This document shows, one piece after another, positions 1 to 7,410 of a stretch of 37,001 nucleotides of DNA. The translations under genes and the position numbers were made by a program. The DNA lies in NCBI GenBank assembly GCA_902785115.1, contig CACZXQ010000006.1, forward strand, positions 1 through 37,001. Direction: 5' to 3'. Within the stretch, counting starts at the first letter, position 1. Each line of letters starts with the position of its first letter. The stretch is from Oscillospiraceae bacterium. Its GTDB lineage: Bacteria; Bacillota; Clostridia; Oscillospirales; Oscillospiraceae. The notes under the pieces were generated by a model. That model saw nothing but the letters and a program-made list of their open reading frames with translations, ran no database searches and was not told the origin of the DNA.

Positions 1-164
1 GCGCCTCCTCCGGAGTCAGCGCCTCCTACGGCGTCAGCGCCTCCTCCGGCGTCAGCGCCTCCTACGGCGTCCGCGACTCCTCCGGCGTCAGCGACTCCTC
101 CGGAGTCAGCGCCTCCTCCGGCGTCCGCGCCTCCTCCGGCGTCAGCGACTCCTCCGGCGTTTCT
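1..164. repeat. 18-bp tandem repeat array, right half (nine units)
   Basis: Nine consecutive 18-bp units from base 3 to 164 encode [AD]S[SY]GV[SR]. Variation is confined to a few codon positions: gcc/gac, tcc/tac, ggc/gga and agc/cgc. The array continues from thirteen units at 36671-36904, giving 22 units in the circular map. Confidence 0.95.
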
Positions 165-515
165 GAAAATACGTTCTGCAAAGGCATGCGAGGCGCGGAT
201 TGCTGCATTTTATGCAGCGGGCTCCGCGGTGCCTGTTTCCGCGTCTTTAACAAGCAGGTCGACGAGCGCAGATATAACAAAATCTTGCGAGAGATTCGGT
301 CTTTCCACTGGCACCCGGACGCTACAAACGGTGACAAACTCAGGGATAAATGGGGGAAAGGTTTCTGGGCAGCTACACCCGCGCATATGATCAGGGGCGT
401 GTCAGATGCTCAGATGTATGCAGACATGCCACAGCCGCTTTTTGACTATATTAAGAGTTTGCCGGAATACGACGCGGAGATCTTCCGCGAGATCACGGGG
501 CGGGACGATGTCTGA
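1..515 (+). CDS. Hexapeptide-repeat phage protein, 3' part (gene continues from 36308 across the circular join)
   Basis: This is the C-terminal part of the gene that starts at 36308. If base 36903 is set equal to base 1, the frame is continuous and the whole protein is 369 residues: an N-terminal domain (1-121), 22 hexapeptides (122-253) and a 116-residue C-terminal domain. The part here holds nine hexapeptides of the form [AD]-S-[SY]-G-V-[SR] up to base 164. It then has a Cys-rich stretch (TFCKGM, DCCILC) and a helical tail ending ITGRDDV at a TGA (513-515) that overlaps the next ATG by 8 bases. The tail has a basic, Trp-containing segment (HWHPDA, KWGKGFW). Function is unknown. Similar repeat-bearing proteins with an N-terminal DUF7666-like domain occur in many phages; that family assignment is from memory. 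Confidence 0.8.
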   Translation, partial: ASSGVSASYGVSASSGVSASYGVRDSSGVSDSSGVSASSGVRASSGVSDSSGVSENTFCKGMRGADCCILCSGLRGACFRVFNKQVDERRYNKILREIRSFHWHPDATNGDKLRDKWGKGFWAATPAHMIRGVSDAQMYADMPQPLFDYIKSLPEYDAEIFREITGRDDV

Positions 516-1281
516 GGACAACGAGAGGCGGCAGCCTGCGTACTGGGCGGTGCTGCCGGCGCCGGTGCGCTACGCCGTCGACATCGGCAGCGGGGAGAAG
601 CTTTTGTTTGCAGAGCTCTCCGCACTGGCCGAGAGCTACGGCTACTGCTGGGCGAACAACGATTATTTTGCCCGGCTTTACGGCAAGGATGAGCGCACCG
701 TGATCCGGTGGCTTAACCGGCTGGAGGAGCACGGATACATACGCATCGAGAACATGGGCACTACAAAACGCCGCATTTTCTGCGGCGTTAACCCCCTTAA
801 TCGCGGCACTGACAAAAATGTCACCGGCACTGACAAAAATGTCACCGGCACTGACAAAAATGTCACCGGCACTGACAAAAATATCACCGGCACTGACAAA
901 AATGTCACCGCGATCTATAACAGTAAAGAGGAACAAGATAAAGGAACAGATCCCCCCAACGCCCCCAAGGGGGGCCGCAGCGCGGATATCTGGGATAAGC
1001 CGGCGTGGGACCGCTTCTGGGCGATCTACCCGCGGAAGGTTGACAAGGCCAAGGCAATCAGGGCATGGAATAAGCTCAAGGCAGACCGCAAACTCATGCA
1101 GATCATGAGTGCCGCACTCAAGGCGCAGAGAGCGTCCGAGGAGTGGCGGCGCGATAACGGCCGGGCTATCCCCTACCCGAGCACCTGGCTCAACAACCGC
1201 CGCTGGGAGGATGAGCTGGAAGGCTACGCCCCCGACGATGAGCCCGCGTCCACCGGGCGGAAAGACCTGGTGCAGCTATGA
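508..1281 (+). CDS. Phage replication initiator, winged-helix/DnaD-like
   Basis: A 257-residue protein starting at the ATG that overlaps the previous stop. The N-terminal part (about 10-95) reads as a replication-initiator helix-turn-helix domain: YAVDIGSGEKLLFAELSALAES, then WANNDYFARLYGKDERTVIRWLNRLEEHGYI, the usual recognition-helix pattern. Residues 100-134 are five tandem GTDKNVT heptapeptides encoded by iteron-like DNA repeats. The C-terminal part (WDRFWAIYPRKVDKAKAIRAW, then PSTWLNNRRWEDEL) is the conserved tail of phage primosomal initiators that sit upstream of a helicase. The stop overlaps the DnaB start in an ATGA, so the two are probably translationally coupled. The likely role is to bind the origin inside its own gene and load the helicase, as lambda O does; this is by analogy. 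Confidence 0.8.
   Translation: MSEDNERRQPAYWAVLPAPVRYAVDIGSGEKLLFAELSALAESYGYCWANNDYFARLYGKDERTVIRWLNRLEEHGYIRIENMGTTKRRIFCGVNPLNRGTDKNVTGTDKNVTGTDKNVTGTDKNITGTDKNVTAIYNSKEEQDKGTDPPNAPKGGRSADIWDKPAWDRFWAIYPRKVDKAKAIRAWNKLKADRKLMQIMSAALKAQRASEEWRRDNGRAIPYPSTWLNNRRWEDELEGYAPDDEPASTGRKDLVQL
805..909 (+). repeat. Five 21-bp iterons inside the initiator gene; candidate replication origin
   Basis: Five head-to-tail 21-bp units start at 805, 826, 847, 868 and 889. Each contains the dyad TGACAAAAATGTCA (arms TGACA/TGTCA); the fourth unit has ATATCA in place of ATGTCA. They are in frame and encode GTDKNVT. Iterons inside an initiator gene next to a helicase gene are the hallmark of lambda-type origins. 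The origin function is inferred. Confidence 0.7.
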
Positions 1282-2702
1282 GCCGCGATCCTTTTGCCCC
1301 CATCTCGGAGGGCGGACAGCTTACGCGCTGGAACGCGGCGCAATCTTCGGTGATCGGCTCGATCTTGCTCGACGAGAGCTGCTGCGCCGAGGTCTTCCAG
1401 GCCACAACGCCGGAGATGTTCGGCGACTCCACGCTGCGGCACATCTACGAGGCTGCGCGGAGGGTGTGGCTGGAAAAGCGGCAGGTCGACCCGGTACTTG
1501 TTATGAGCGAGTGCGGAAGCGACAGCTATGCCGAAACGATCGCCGAGTGCCTGCGCTTGACCCCGACGGCGGCGAACGTCCTGGAATACTGCGAGTTGTG
1601 CGCCAAGTGCCTGAAGCTTTTCAACTTCCGCCAGGCTGGTTATGAGCTTTTGGACGCCATGACCGCGGACGAGGCGGAGGCCGTCTGGCAGCGGCTCGGC
1701 AAGGAGCTCATGACAGGCAAGAAGAAAAACGTCTACTCTTACCGGGACATGTTGGATAGCTTTTTCAACCGCTTGAACGACCCGGCCCCGCCGGACTACG
1801 TTGACTGGGGCTTCCAGCCGCTTAACGAGGTCATGACCGTGCAGCACGGGCATTTCGTCACGATCGGCGCGGAATCGAGCGCGGGCAAGACGCTCCTCGC
1901 CCTCCAGTTTGCCCGGCACATCGCCCAGGGCGGCAAGCGCGTCGGCTTTTTTTCCCTGGAGACACCGCACGAGGACGCCGAGGATCGACTCATGGCAAAC
2001 GGCGGCGACGTGGCTCTCCCCGCGATCAAGCACAAGCGCATCGACGACGCCTCCATGCGGCGGCTGACCAAGGACGCGCAGCGCATGTACGATGTCAACT
2101 TCGATCTGATCGAGGCCGCGGGCTACAGCGTGGAGGACATCCAGCGGGACACCATCGCGGGCCGCTATGACGTGATCTTTGTGGACTATGTCCAGATCGT
2201 GAACGCCCTCAAGGATGACGACGTGTCCCGCCAGGTGCGAAACGTATCCATCGGCCTGCACGCGCTGAGCCTTCAGCTCGGCTGCACGGTGATCGCGCTC
2301 AGTCAGGTGACGCTGCCGGAGCGCGACAAGCAGGGCAAGAGGCGCTATCTCAACAAGTGGGACCTGCGCGAGAGCAAGCAGCTTGTCAACGACAGTCAGG
2401 TCATCATGATGCTGGATCTGACCGACCTCAACGACTACTCCAGCCCCCGTGTGCTGATCGTGGACAAAAACAAGGACGGCGCCTGCGGTCGGATGTTCCT
2501 GGAGATCGACGCGCCGCACATGCGCTTTAACTACCTGCCCGCCTATGAGGACTCCTCCATTGCAGACGCCTGGGAGCGGAATGCCAAAATGGACCGCAAC
2601 CGCGAGGCCCGGCAGGAGAAGGAGCGCCGCAAGCGCGGCATCAACGGCCAAGTGAATATTGTGGAATTAGACGATAACGAGGGCGGCGAGCTGCCCTTTT
2701 GA
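1278..2702 (+). CDS. dnaB: Replicative DNA helicase, DnaB family
   Basis: A 474-residue hexameric helicase for fork unwinding. The N-terminal primase-interaction domain (about 15-125) begins RWNAAQSSVIGSILLDESC. The RecA-like core starts near residue 170 (VDWGFQPLNEVM). Walker A is GAESSAGKT (197-205), slightly off the usual RPSMGKT. The Walker B Asp is in DVIFVDYVQI (D303), followed by the DnaB-specific LSLQLGCTVIALSQV stretch and a late RESKQLVNDSQVIMML segment. Length is typical for the family. It begins in an ATGA overlap with the initiator gene, consistent with initiator and loader working as one module. The C-terminal tail is highly charged (REARQEKERRKRG). Confidence 0.93.
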   Translation: MSRDPFAPISEGGQLTRWNAAQSSVIGSILLDESCCAEVFQATTPEMFGDSTLRHIYEAARRVWLEKRQVDPVLVMSECGSDSYAETIAECLRLTPTAANVLEYCELCAKCLKLFNFRQAGYELLDAMTADEAEAVWQRLGKELMTGKKKNVYSYRDMLDSFFNRLNDPAPPDYVDWGFQPLNEVMTVQHGHFVTIGAESSAGKTLLALQFARHIAQGGKRVGFFSLETPHEDAEDRLMANGGDVALPAIKHKRIDDASMRRLTKDAQRMYDVNFDLIEAAGYSVEDIQRDTIAGRYDVIFVDYVQIVNALKDDDVSRQVRNVSIGLHALSLQLGCTVIALSQVTLPERDKQGKRRYLNKWDLRESKQLVNDSQVIMMLDLTDLNDYSSPRVLIVDKNKDGACGRMFLEIDAPHMRFNYLPAYEDSSIADAWERNAKMDRNREARQEKERRKRGINGQVNIVELDDNEGGELPF

Positions 2703-2716
2703 ATTAGGAGTGTTTT

Positions 2717-2977
2717 ATGTTTACACCGTATATTCCCTATGAAACGAATATCGAGACTGTCAAGATCGGCAATCTTGAGGTCCGCAAGTATGCAATCAAC
2801 GGAATCATGCCCGCGCGGGATTCCAAGCCCGGCAGCCTCAAGGTGCTGGTGTTCCTAACCAGCGGTCAGACCGTGACCGTGCCGGTGAAGGAATACCCGA
2901 AGAATCTGAATGAGATCATCAATCAAAACGTGAAAGAGAGAGAAAAAAATGAAAGTTTACGCGATAGCAAATTTTAA
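2717..2977 (+). CDS. Small hypothetical protein upstream of parA
   Basis: An 86-residue protein with a good ribosome site (TAGGAGTG) before the ATG. It reads as a mostly beta N-terminal part (ETVKIGNLEVRKYAI, LKVLVFLTSGQTVTVPV) and a charged helical tail. Its last 29 bases overlap the parA start. No family is recognised. Its place between helicase and parA makes a replication or partition accessory role possible but unproven. Confidence 0.65.
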   Translation: MFTPYIPYETNIETVKIGNLEVRKYAINGIMPARDSKPGSLKVLVFLTSGQTVTVPVKEYPKNLNEIINQNVKEREKNESLRDSKF

Positions 2978-3710
2978 GGGCGGCACGGGGAAAACCACCA
3001 CCGCCGTCAACCTCGCGGCCATGCTGGCCAGAGACGGGCAGCGCGTGCTGCTGATCGACGCCGACGCGCAGCACAACGCCACGAACTTTTTTATTCTTGG
3101 AACCGAGGGCGGCATCACGCTGACCGACGTGCTGGAGGGGCTGGGCGAGACCGTATGGGAGGATAACATCAGCCCCAGCGGGCGCGAGCGGCTCTGGCTG
3201 CTGCCCGCCGACATGGGTCTTTTATCGTTGGATCTCTCGGCGATCCTGCACGGCACCACAGCGGGCTTCCGTCGCTTCCAGGACTTTCTGGACGCGATGG
3301 GGCAGGACGGGGAGATCGACAGCGTAGTGATCGACTGCCCGCCGTCCTTCACCGCCGCAAGCGTGGCGGCGCTGGCCAACGCCGACGAGCTGATACTGCC
3401 AACACGCGTCGACGACAACTCGCGCCGCGGCGTCCTGGAGTTGCTGGAGCAGGTGGAGAGCCTGCCGCGCACGGCCACGCCCGCCCGCTGCCGCATCCTG
3501 GTCACAATGGCGGACCGGTCGAACGTCTCCAAGCAGGGGGAAGAGCTGCTGCGCGCCGGGCGCGTGGAGGTCTTCAAGACGGTGATCCGCCGCGGCATCG
3601 CCGTGGATGAGGCGACCTACGCGCGGCAGCCGCTGTATGAGTACAAGCCCAAGTGCGCGCCCGCGCTGGATTACGAGGCGTTTCTGGGGGAGGTGCTGGC
3701 GGATGGCTAA
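2949..3710 (+). CDS. parA: ParA/Soj partition ATPase
   Basis: A 253-residue deviant Walker-type ATPase that drives DNA segregation by nucleoid-bound gradients. The deviant Walker A is KGGTGKTT (10-17), with the signature Lys at the start. Then come VNLAAMLARDGQRVLLIDADAQ (Walker A' Asp) and the Walker B VVIDCPPSF. The ribosome site GAGAGAG precedes the ATG, and the 3' end overlaps parB by 8 bases. Pairing with ParB next door makes a partition role likely. A ParA-like role in virion or replication positioning cannot be excluded, since the phage also encodes an integrase. Confidence 0.92.
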   Translation: MKVYAIANFKGGTGKTTTAVNLAAMLARDGQRVLLIDADAQHNATNFFILGTEGGITLTDVLEGLGETVWEDNISPSGRERLWLLPADMGLLSLDLSAILHGTTAGFRRFQDFLDAMGQDGEIDSVVIDCPPSFTAASVAALANADELILPTRVDDNSRRGVLELLEQVESLPRTATPARCRILVTMADRSNVSKQGEELLRAGRVEVFKTVIRRGIAVDEATYARQPLYEYKPKCAPALDYEAFLGEVLADG

Positions 3711-5085
3711 AGCGTTTAACCTCGGGGATTACATCAAGCCCGAGGATGTGTCAGAAATGAACACGGAGCGCATCCAGTACATCGACCTTGATCTCATAGA
3801 CCCGGATCCGGACAATTTTTATTTGCTCACCGGGGTGGACGATTTGGCGGAGAATATCTCCATTGTCGGCCTGATGGACCCGCTGCGGGTGAGGCCGAAC
3901 GGCGGGCGGTACACCGTCGAGAGCGGACACCGCCGGAGAGCCGCGTGTCTGCTGCTCCGCGACGGCGGAAATCCCATGTTTGACAAGGGCGTGCCGTGCA
4001 TCGTCACATACGGCGAGGCGACGGACACCATGCGGCGGCTGCGGCTGATCTTTGCAAACTCCCACATCCGCGTGCTCACGCCTCCGGAGCTTGCCAAACA
4101 AGCCGAGGAGGTCACGAAGCTTTTATGCGATCTCAAGGCACAGGGCGTGGAGCTGCCGGGCCGCATGCGGGAGCATGTGGCCGAGGCGCTAAACGTGTCG
4201 GCGTCGAAGCTTGCCCGCGTGCAGGCGATACGGAATAATCTGATTTCTGAGCTGCTTGCAGAATACGACGCAGGACGGATCAACGAGAGCGTGGCGTATC
4301 GGTGCAGTCAGGAGGACGCCGAGACGCAGAAGCAGATCTGGAAAGACCAGGGCTCCGTTATTCACAACCTTACCGCTGACGGGATTTCCGCTTATGTCTC
4401 GCAGCTGCGTTCGTTTGATATTGGGAAACCCGCCGAGGCAAGCGTCGAAAAGCCGGAAGCCGAGGAGCCCGGCGATGAGGACGACAAAACAGAAACCGAA
4501 GGCGAAGCCGAAGACGGGCCGCCGAGGGCGTCGGCCCCTACGGAGGCAAGTGCACCTGCAAAATCGCCGGGAAAGCCCAAGTTTTTTGCGCTGCCATGGG
4601 AGACCGAAATGTGGCGCCGCGTAAAAAAGAGGCGCGAAGAACTGGGTTTAAGCATTGCGGATGTTTATGAGACCGATGACGATTATGCCAATGTGATCGA
4701 AGGCTACGAAAACGGCGAGCCTTGCGAGTGGGACCCAATCACGGAACTTTCCTTAACCGACGATGAGCGGAACGATTTTGCCGATTTGCTCCAGTGTTCT
4801 CTTGACTATCTGTATTCACGATCCGATATACCCGAAACGGCGGAGCAGCTGCTGAACAATCTCCCGACGGCGGAGGACGGGCCGCCGAGGGCGTCGGCCT
4901 CTACATGGCAAACCGGGGAGCCGCCAAAAGACGGGCGGTATTTGTTTCGGCTTGTTCCCAACGAGGACAGCGAATGCCAGGAGTATAACGGGGAATACCG
5001 TGAAGGTGTGTGGTATTTCTTTGGGACGCCGATATTCAGGCACATGAAGGTGAAGGACTGGTGGCCGCTACCGGAAAGGGGCTGA
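3703..5085 (+). CDS. parB: Composite ParB: ParB/Srx domain + XRE-like domain + DUF551-like C-terminus
   Basis: A 460-residue protein. Residues about 22-120 are the ParB/Srx nucleotide-binding domain (YIDLDLIDPDPDNFYLL, LAENISIVGLMDPLRVRP, then SGHRRRAA). Residues about 125-260 form the helix-turn-helix DNA-binding region. An acidic linker follows (EKPEAEEPGDEDDKTE), then a first DGPPRASA motif (from 271). Next is a second helical domain with an XRE-like look (MWRRVKKRREELGLSIADVYE, about 300-385) and a second DGPPRASA motif (from 392). The tail is WQTGEPPKDGRYLFRL...VKDWWPLPE, resembling stand-alone DUF551-type phage proteins. The start at 3703 fits the 8-base overlap with parA. Extra domains beyond the usual 280-300 residues suggest fusion. 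The first domain should bind CTP in the ParB manner; that is family knowledge. Confidence 0.85.
   Translation: MAKAFNLGDYIKPEDVSEMNTERIQYIDLDLIDPDPDNFYLLTGVDDLAENISIVGLMDPLRVRPNGGRYTVESGHRRRAACLLLRDGGNPMFDKGVPCIVTYGEATDTMRRLRLIFANSHIRVLTPPELAKQAEEVTKLLCDLKAQGVELPGRMREHVAEALNVSASKLARVQAIRNNLISELLAEYDAGRINESVAYRCSQEDAETQKQIWKDQGSVIHNLTADGISAYVSQLRSFDIGKPAEASVEKPEAEEPGDEDDKTETEGEAEDGPPRASAPTEASAPAKSPGKPKFFALPWETEMWRRVKKRREELGLSIADVYETDDDYANVIEGYENGEPCEWDPITELSLTDDERNDFADLLQCSLDYLYSRSDIPETAEQLLNNLPTAEDGPPRASASTWQTGEPPKDGRYLFRLVPNEDSECQEYNGEYREGVWYFFGTPIFRHMKVKDWWPLPERG
4513..4541 (+). repeat. REP-like repeat copy 1 inside parB
   Basis: The 24-mer beginning GACGGGCCGCCGAGGGCGTC at 4513 recurs at 4876; over 29 bases the two copies differ at one base (C/T). 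It encodes DGPPRASA at the boundary between the ParB domain and the second helical domain. It resembles GC-rich intergenic repeats common in gut Clostridia. Confidence 0.85.
4876..4904 (+). repeat. REP-like repeat copy 2 inside parB
   Basis: Second copy of the repeat at 4513, in the same reading frame, encoding DGPPRASAS at the boundary between the XRE-like and DUF551-like domains of ParB. The upstream context (GCGGAGGAC versus GCCGAAGAC) is also similar. Confidence 0.85.
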
Positions 5086-5089
5086 GTGC

Positions 5090-5365
5090 ATGACCATCTT
5101 CCCCTGCCGCCGCTGCGGCGAGGTACCGGAGATCACCTGCTACCAAAAAACAATCACGCTTACCATTGCGGTCATCTGCCATGAGTGCAGCAACGGGCGG
5201 CGGTATTACCAGCACTTTAAAGACTGCGACAAGGCCGAGGCCACCGACGGCGTGATTTATCTCTGGAACGAGGCTGAGGCCGGAGACAATCCTCGCTGGT
5301 GGCCGAAGCGGTATGATTATCTGCACAATATCTGGAAAACGCAGCGAAGGGAGGCGACGGAATGA
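5090..5365 (+). CDS. Small zinc-ribbon-like hypothetical protein
   Basis: A 91-residue protein with two Cys pairs, CRRC near residue 6 and CHEC near residue 30, spaced as in a short zinc ribbon. The tail is rich in aromatic residues and ends in WWPKRYDYLHNIWK. It begins five bases after parB and overlaps the next start by 4 bases (ATGA). Many phages carry a similar protein with CxxC pairs and a W-rich 'NEEV'-like tail (Lar/DUF-type restriction-alleviation-like); that resemblance is weak. Function is unknown. Confidence 0.7.
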   Translation: MTIFPCRRCGEVPEITCYQKTITLTIAVICHECSNGRRYYQHFKDCDKAEATDGVIYLWNEAEAGDNPRWWPKRYDYLHNIWKTQRREATE

Positions 5366-5649
5366 AGACAAACCCACGGAGCATCCCGCGGACGGAGGCC
5401 GATGTGAGACGCGCCCGGCGCGAGGGCTGGGTGGAAGGACTCAGGCTTATGGAGGCGCTCTTCCTGCTCGCCCTCTGCGACAAGTGCCCGGAGGTGGACG
5501 CCGTCGCCGTGTGGATGGAAGTCTGCGAAAAGACCAAATCGAGCGACAAGCGCTACTTTACCGCCGCGGACGTGCGCAACACCCTGCGCGAGGAGTACGG
5601 CATTGATCTTCTCGGCGGCCCATCCAAGGTTATTGCGGGAGGAAATTAA
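5362..5649 (+). CDS. Hypothetical early protein
   Basis: A 95-residue, helix-rich basic/acidic protein starting in an ATGA overlap with its upstream neighbour. Visible features are an Arg-rich start (TEADVRRARREGWVEG) and a Cys-containing middle (LCDKCPEVDAVAVWMEVCEK). No recognised family. Being in the same transcription unit as ParAB and the replication genes suggests an early role only. Confidence 0.65.
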   Translation: MKTNPRSIPRTEADVRRARREGWVEGLRLMEALFLLALCDKCPEVDAVAVWMEVCEKTKSSDKRYFTAADVRNTLREEYGIDLLGGPSKVIAGGN

Positions 5650-5677
5650 CGATTGACAAAATGGAGGTTTAAACGCT

Positions 5678-5956
5678 ATGATTACATCCCTCAGGATGAG
5701 GCGCGTGTTCGCGCTGATCCTCATTCTCGCGATCGCGGGCGCATGCTTCTTTCTCACGAGCTGCAACAGACAGGTCATCGACCTTACGTATAAGTTCGAC
5801 TGGGCGATCATCGCGCTGCCGAACGGGGATACCGTAGAGGGTCCGGTCGAAGGCTGGAAGGATTACGAAGACGGCGACCAGCTGCAGGTCAAAATCAACG
5901 GCGTCACTTATCTGACCCACGCGGGAAACGTGGTGCTGTGCAGCGAGAGGCCGTGA
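5678..5956 (+). CDS. Small phage lipoprotein
   Basis: A 92-residue protein with a basic start (MITSLRMRR), a hydrophobic core (VFALILILAIAGACFFL) and a lipobox-like LTSC, so Cys 29 should be lipid-anchored outside the membrane. The mature part is a small beta-rich domain (IDLTYKFDWAIIALPNG, EGPVEGWKDYEDGDQLQVKI). A GGAGG ribosome site lies 10 bases upstream of the ATG. Similar small lipoproteins are common in early regions of gut Firmicutes phages. A superinfection-exclusion role is possible by analogy with other phage lipoproteins but is not shown. Confidence 0.75.
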   Translation: MITSLRMRRVFALILILAIAGACFFLTSCNRQVIDLTYKFDWAIIALPNGDTVEGPVEGWKDYEDGDQLQVKINGVTYLTHAGNVVLCSERP

Positions 5957-5957
5957 G

Positions 5958-6185
5958 ATGGGAAAACGCAAATCCGTGAGCCTACATAAGCGGCTGCGCG
6001 CTGAGCAGAAGCGATTTACCAGCGAGACGCCCGAGGCCTTCGGCCTCCACCTGCTGCGGCTTTACAAGCAGGCCTATAATCAGGGCTATGCCGACGGCTA
6101 CGATGACGGCAAAATCGTCGCCGTGATGCAGCAGCTCTCCAAAGCAAAGAAAATGGCGGAACCCTTCGCGGTGCCGCACAGATAA
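5958..6185 (+). CDS. Small basic hypothetical protein
   Basis: A 75-residue basic protein (HKRLRAEQKRF) with a predicted long helix and a YNQGYADGYDDGK motif. It starts two bases after the lipoprotein stop, so it is probably coupled to it. No family recognised. Confidence 0.6.
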   Translation: MGKRKSVSLHKRLRAEQKRFTSETPEAFGLHLLRLYKQAYNQGYADGYDDGKIVAVMQQLSKAKKMAEPFAVPHR

Positions 6186-6252
6186 CAAATACATTCAGAC
6201 GTGAGCCCACAGAGGCCTCAGTCCTTACCGATTTATGGGAGGAATGGGGCCT

Positions 6253-7044
6253 TTGCATACCCACACACGCAAGACCATCATCGCCGGGTCCATTGTGGTG
6301 CAGGCGCTTTACCCGCGCCGCTGCCGCGGCGACAGCGACAAGGTACGCGCCGCCAAAAGCAAGGCGACCAGCGAAGCGCAGCGTCGTCTCAACCTGGAAC
6401 ACTCCTGGGAAAAGCTCGAGCTGCTGCTTGCCGCAAACTTTCCCACGGCGGGATCCGGGCTCGTGATTGAGCTCACCTACGACGACGACCACTTGCCGCA
6501 AAACCGGGCGCAGGCTCGGCGGCGGCTTGCCTACTTCCTGCGCTTGCTGCGCGAGGCGCGCAGGGCCGAAGGTTTGCCAGAGCCGCGCGTCGTGCACAAT
6601 ATCGAGGCGCTGTCCTCCGCCTCCGGGCGCTGGCACCACCACATTGTGCTGGACAACACCGGGCGGGATCTGGAGATCATCCGCCGCTGCTGGATCTACG
6701 GCAGCGATATTGAGTGCCGAAAACTGCGGGTTGACAAAGAGAAAAACCACGAGACGCTGGCAAAGTATATGAGCAAGGAGCCGCGCGAGTGTCAGGACGA
6801 GACCTCCCGCCCCGGCCTGCACGCATGGAGCTACACCCGCAACTGCCTAAAGCCCACGGTCGAAACCGAGGCCGTGGAAGCCGACGTGAACATCGACCCG
6901 CCCGAGGGCGTGACCGTGCTCGCCGATGAGGAGCACGCTACCGAGTACGCAAGCTGGAGAGTCGTCAAGTACCGCGTCGACAAGGGATGCTTTGCCAGAC
7001 CGCCGCGCGCAAGGCGGCGCCGCCGCGTCCGGAGCTTTTTATAA
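6253..7044 (+). CDS. HUH-type rolling-circle-replication-like protein (Rep ORF2/G2P-like)
   Basis: A 263-residue protein if the TTG at 6253 is used. GGGAGGA (6237-6243) sits 9 bases before it, a better fit than the ATG at 6235, which has no ribosome site, or an ATG at 6244 with zero spacing. The middle holds VIELTYDDDHLP, then VVHNIEALSSASGRWHHHIVL, where HHH supplies the two metal-binding His of an HUH fold. LAKYMSKEPRE follows, with the likely nucleophile Tyr. This is the pattern of the rolling-circle-associated protein found in many Clostridia phages. It may nick an origin or a transfer site; its relation to the DnaB/iteron origin upstream is unclear. The C-terminus is extremely basic (PPRARRRRRVRSFL). 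Confidence 0.75.
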   Translation: MHTHTRKTIIAGSIVVQALYPRRCRGDSDKVRAAKSKATSEAQRRLNLEHSWEKLELLLAANFPTAGSGLVIELTYDDDHLPQNRAQARRRLAYFLRLLREARRAEGLPEPRVVHNIEALSSASGRWHHHIVLDNTGRDLEIIRRCWIYGSDIECRKLRVDKEKNHETLAKYMSKEPRECQDETSRPGLHAWSYTRNCLKPTVETEAVEADVNIDPPEGVTVLADEEHATEYASWRVVKYRVDKGCFARPPRARRRRRVRSFL

Positions 7045-7127
7045 ATTTTTCTGTCTCGAAACTTATAATAAATTTAGGACAAGGATGGTGTTGCCTCTTG
7101 CAAAATCCTCAGACGCGTGGTAGACTG

Positions 7128-7340
7128 TTGACAATCAGATCGGGCGGCTTTGTCGTCTGCCCGGAATGCGAACGAATCAAAACGACAAAGCCCGGCTGGC
7201 AGGTCAACCGCAGCCTGCTGCGCATCGCTCCAGACACGCGGGCGCGCGCGCTGCGCATACAATGCCGCCGCTGCCGGGCGGAGATCATCCTGGATATCGA
7301 CGAGACCGGAGCCCGTGAGTCCGCTCACAAAGAGGCCTGA
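7128..7340 (+). CDS. Cysteine-rich KTR/zinc-ribbon-like protein
   Basis: A 70-residue protein from a TTG start, with CPEC near residue 11 and CRRC near residue 46 as paired zinc ligands. The spacing resembles the small Cys-rich KTR-type phage proteins. The start is uncertain: no strong ribosome site is visible and no ATG fits in this frame. The stop lies inside the left arm of the terminator at 7329. Function unknown; the four Cys suggest a structural zinc. Confidence 0.5.
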   Translation: MTIRSGGFVVCPECERIKTTKPGWQVNRSLLRIAPDTRARALRIQCRRCRAEIILDIDETGARESAHKEA

Positions 7341-7389
7341 GTCACTGACCGACACAACGCTGTGTCGTCAATGACTCAGGCCTCTTTTT
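7329..7389 (+). terminator. Strong intrinsic terminator after the early block
   Basis: Stem AAAGAGGCCTGAGTCA (7329-7344) pairs perfectly with TGACTCAGGCCTCTTT (7372-7387). An inner GACACA/TGTGTC hairpin lies between the arms, and a T-run closes it. It ends the early operon just before the HNH gene. Confidence 0.9.
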
Positions 7390-7410
7390 CGTTTCTCGGG
7401 AGGTGAGGAC

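Noticed and set aside
1..164. A CRISPR-like or intergenic satellite reading of the 18-bp repeats
   Set aside because: Repeats are contiguous with no spacers and are in frame with a start at 36308 and a stop at 513; they are coding.
805..909. CRISPR array
   Set aside because: Units are directly adjacent, 21 bp and in frame; no spacers.
1224..2651. Long minus-strand open frame opposite the helicase gene
   Set aside because: It is antisense to a clear DnaB gene; high GC third positions make the reverse frame open. No motif.
6926..7123. Separate small gene overlapping the end of the HUH gene
   Set aside because: Frame is a Ser/Thr-rich shadow inside the HUH coding region with no ribosome site; the tail beyond 7044 is short and unremarkable.
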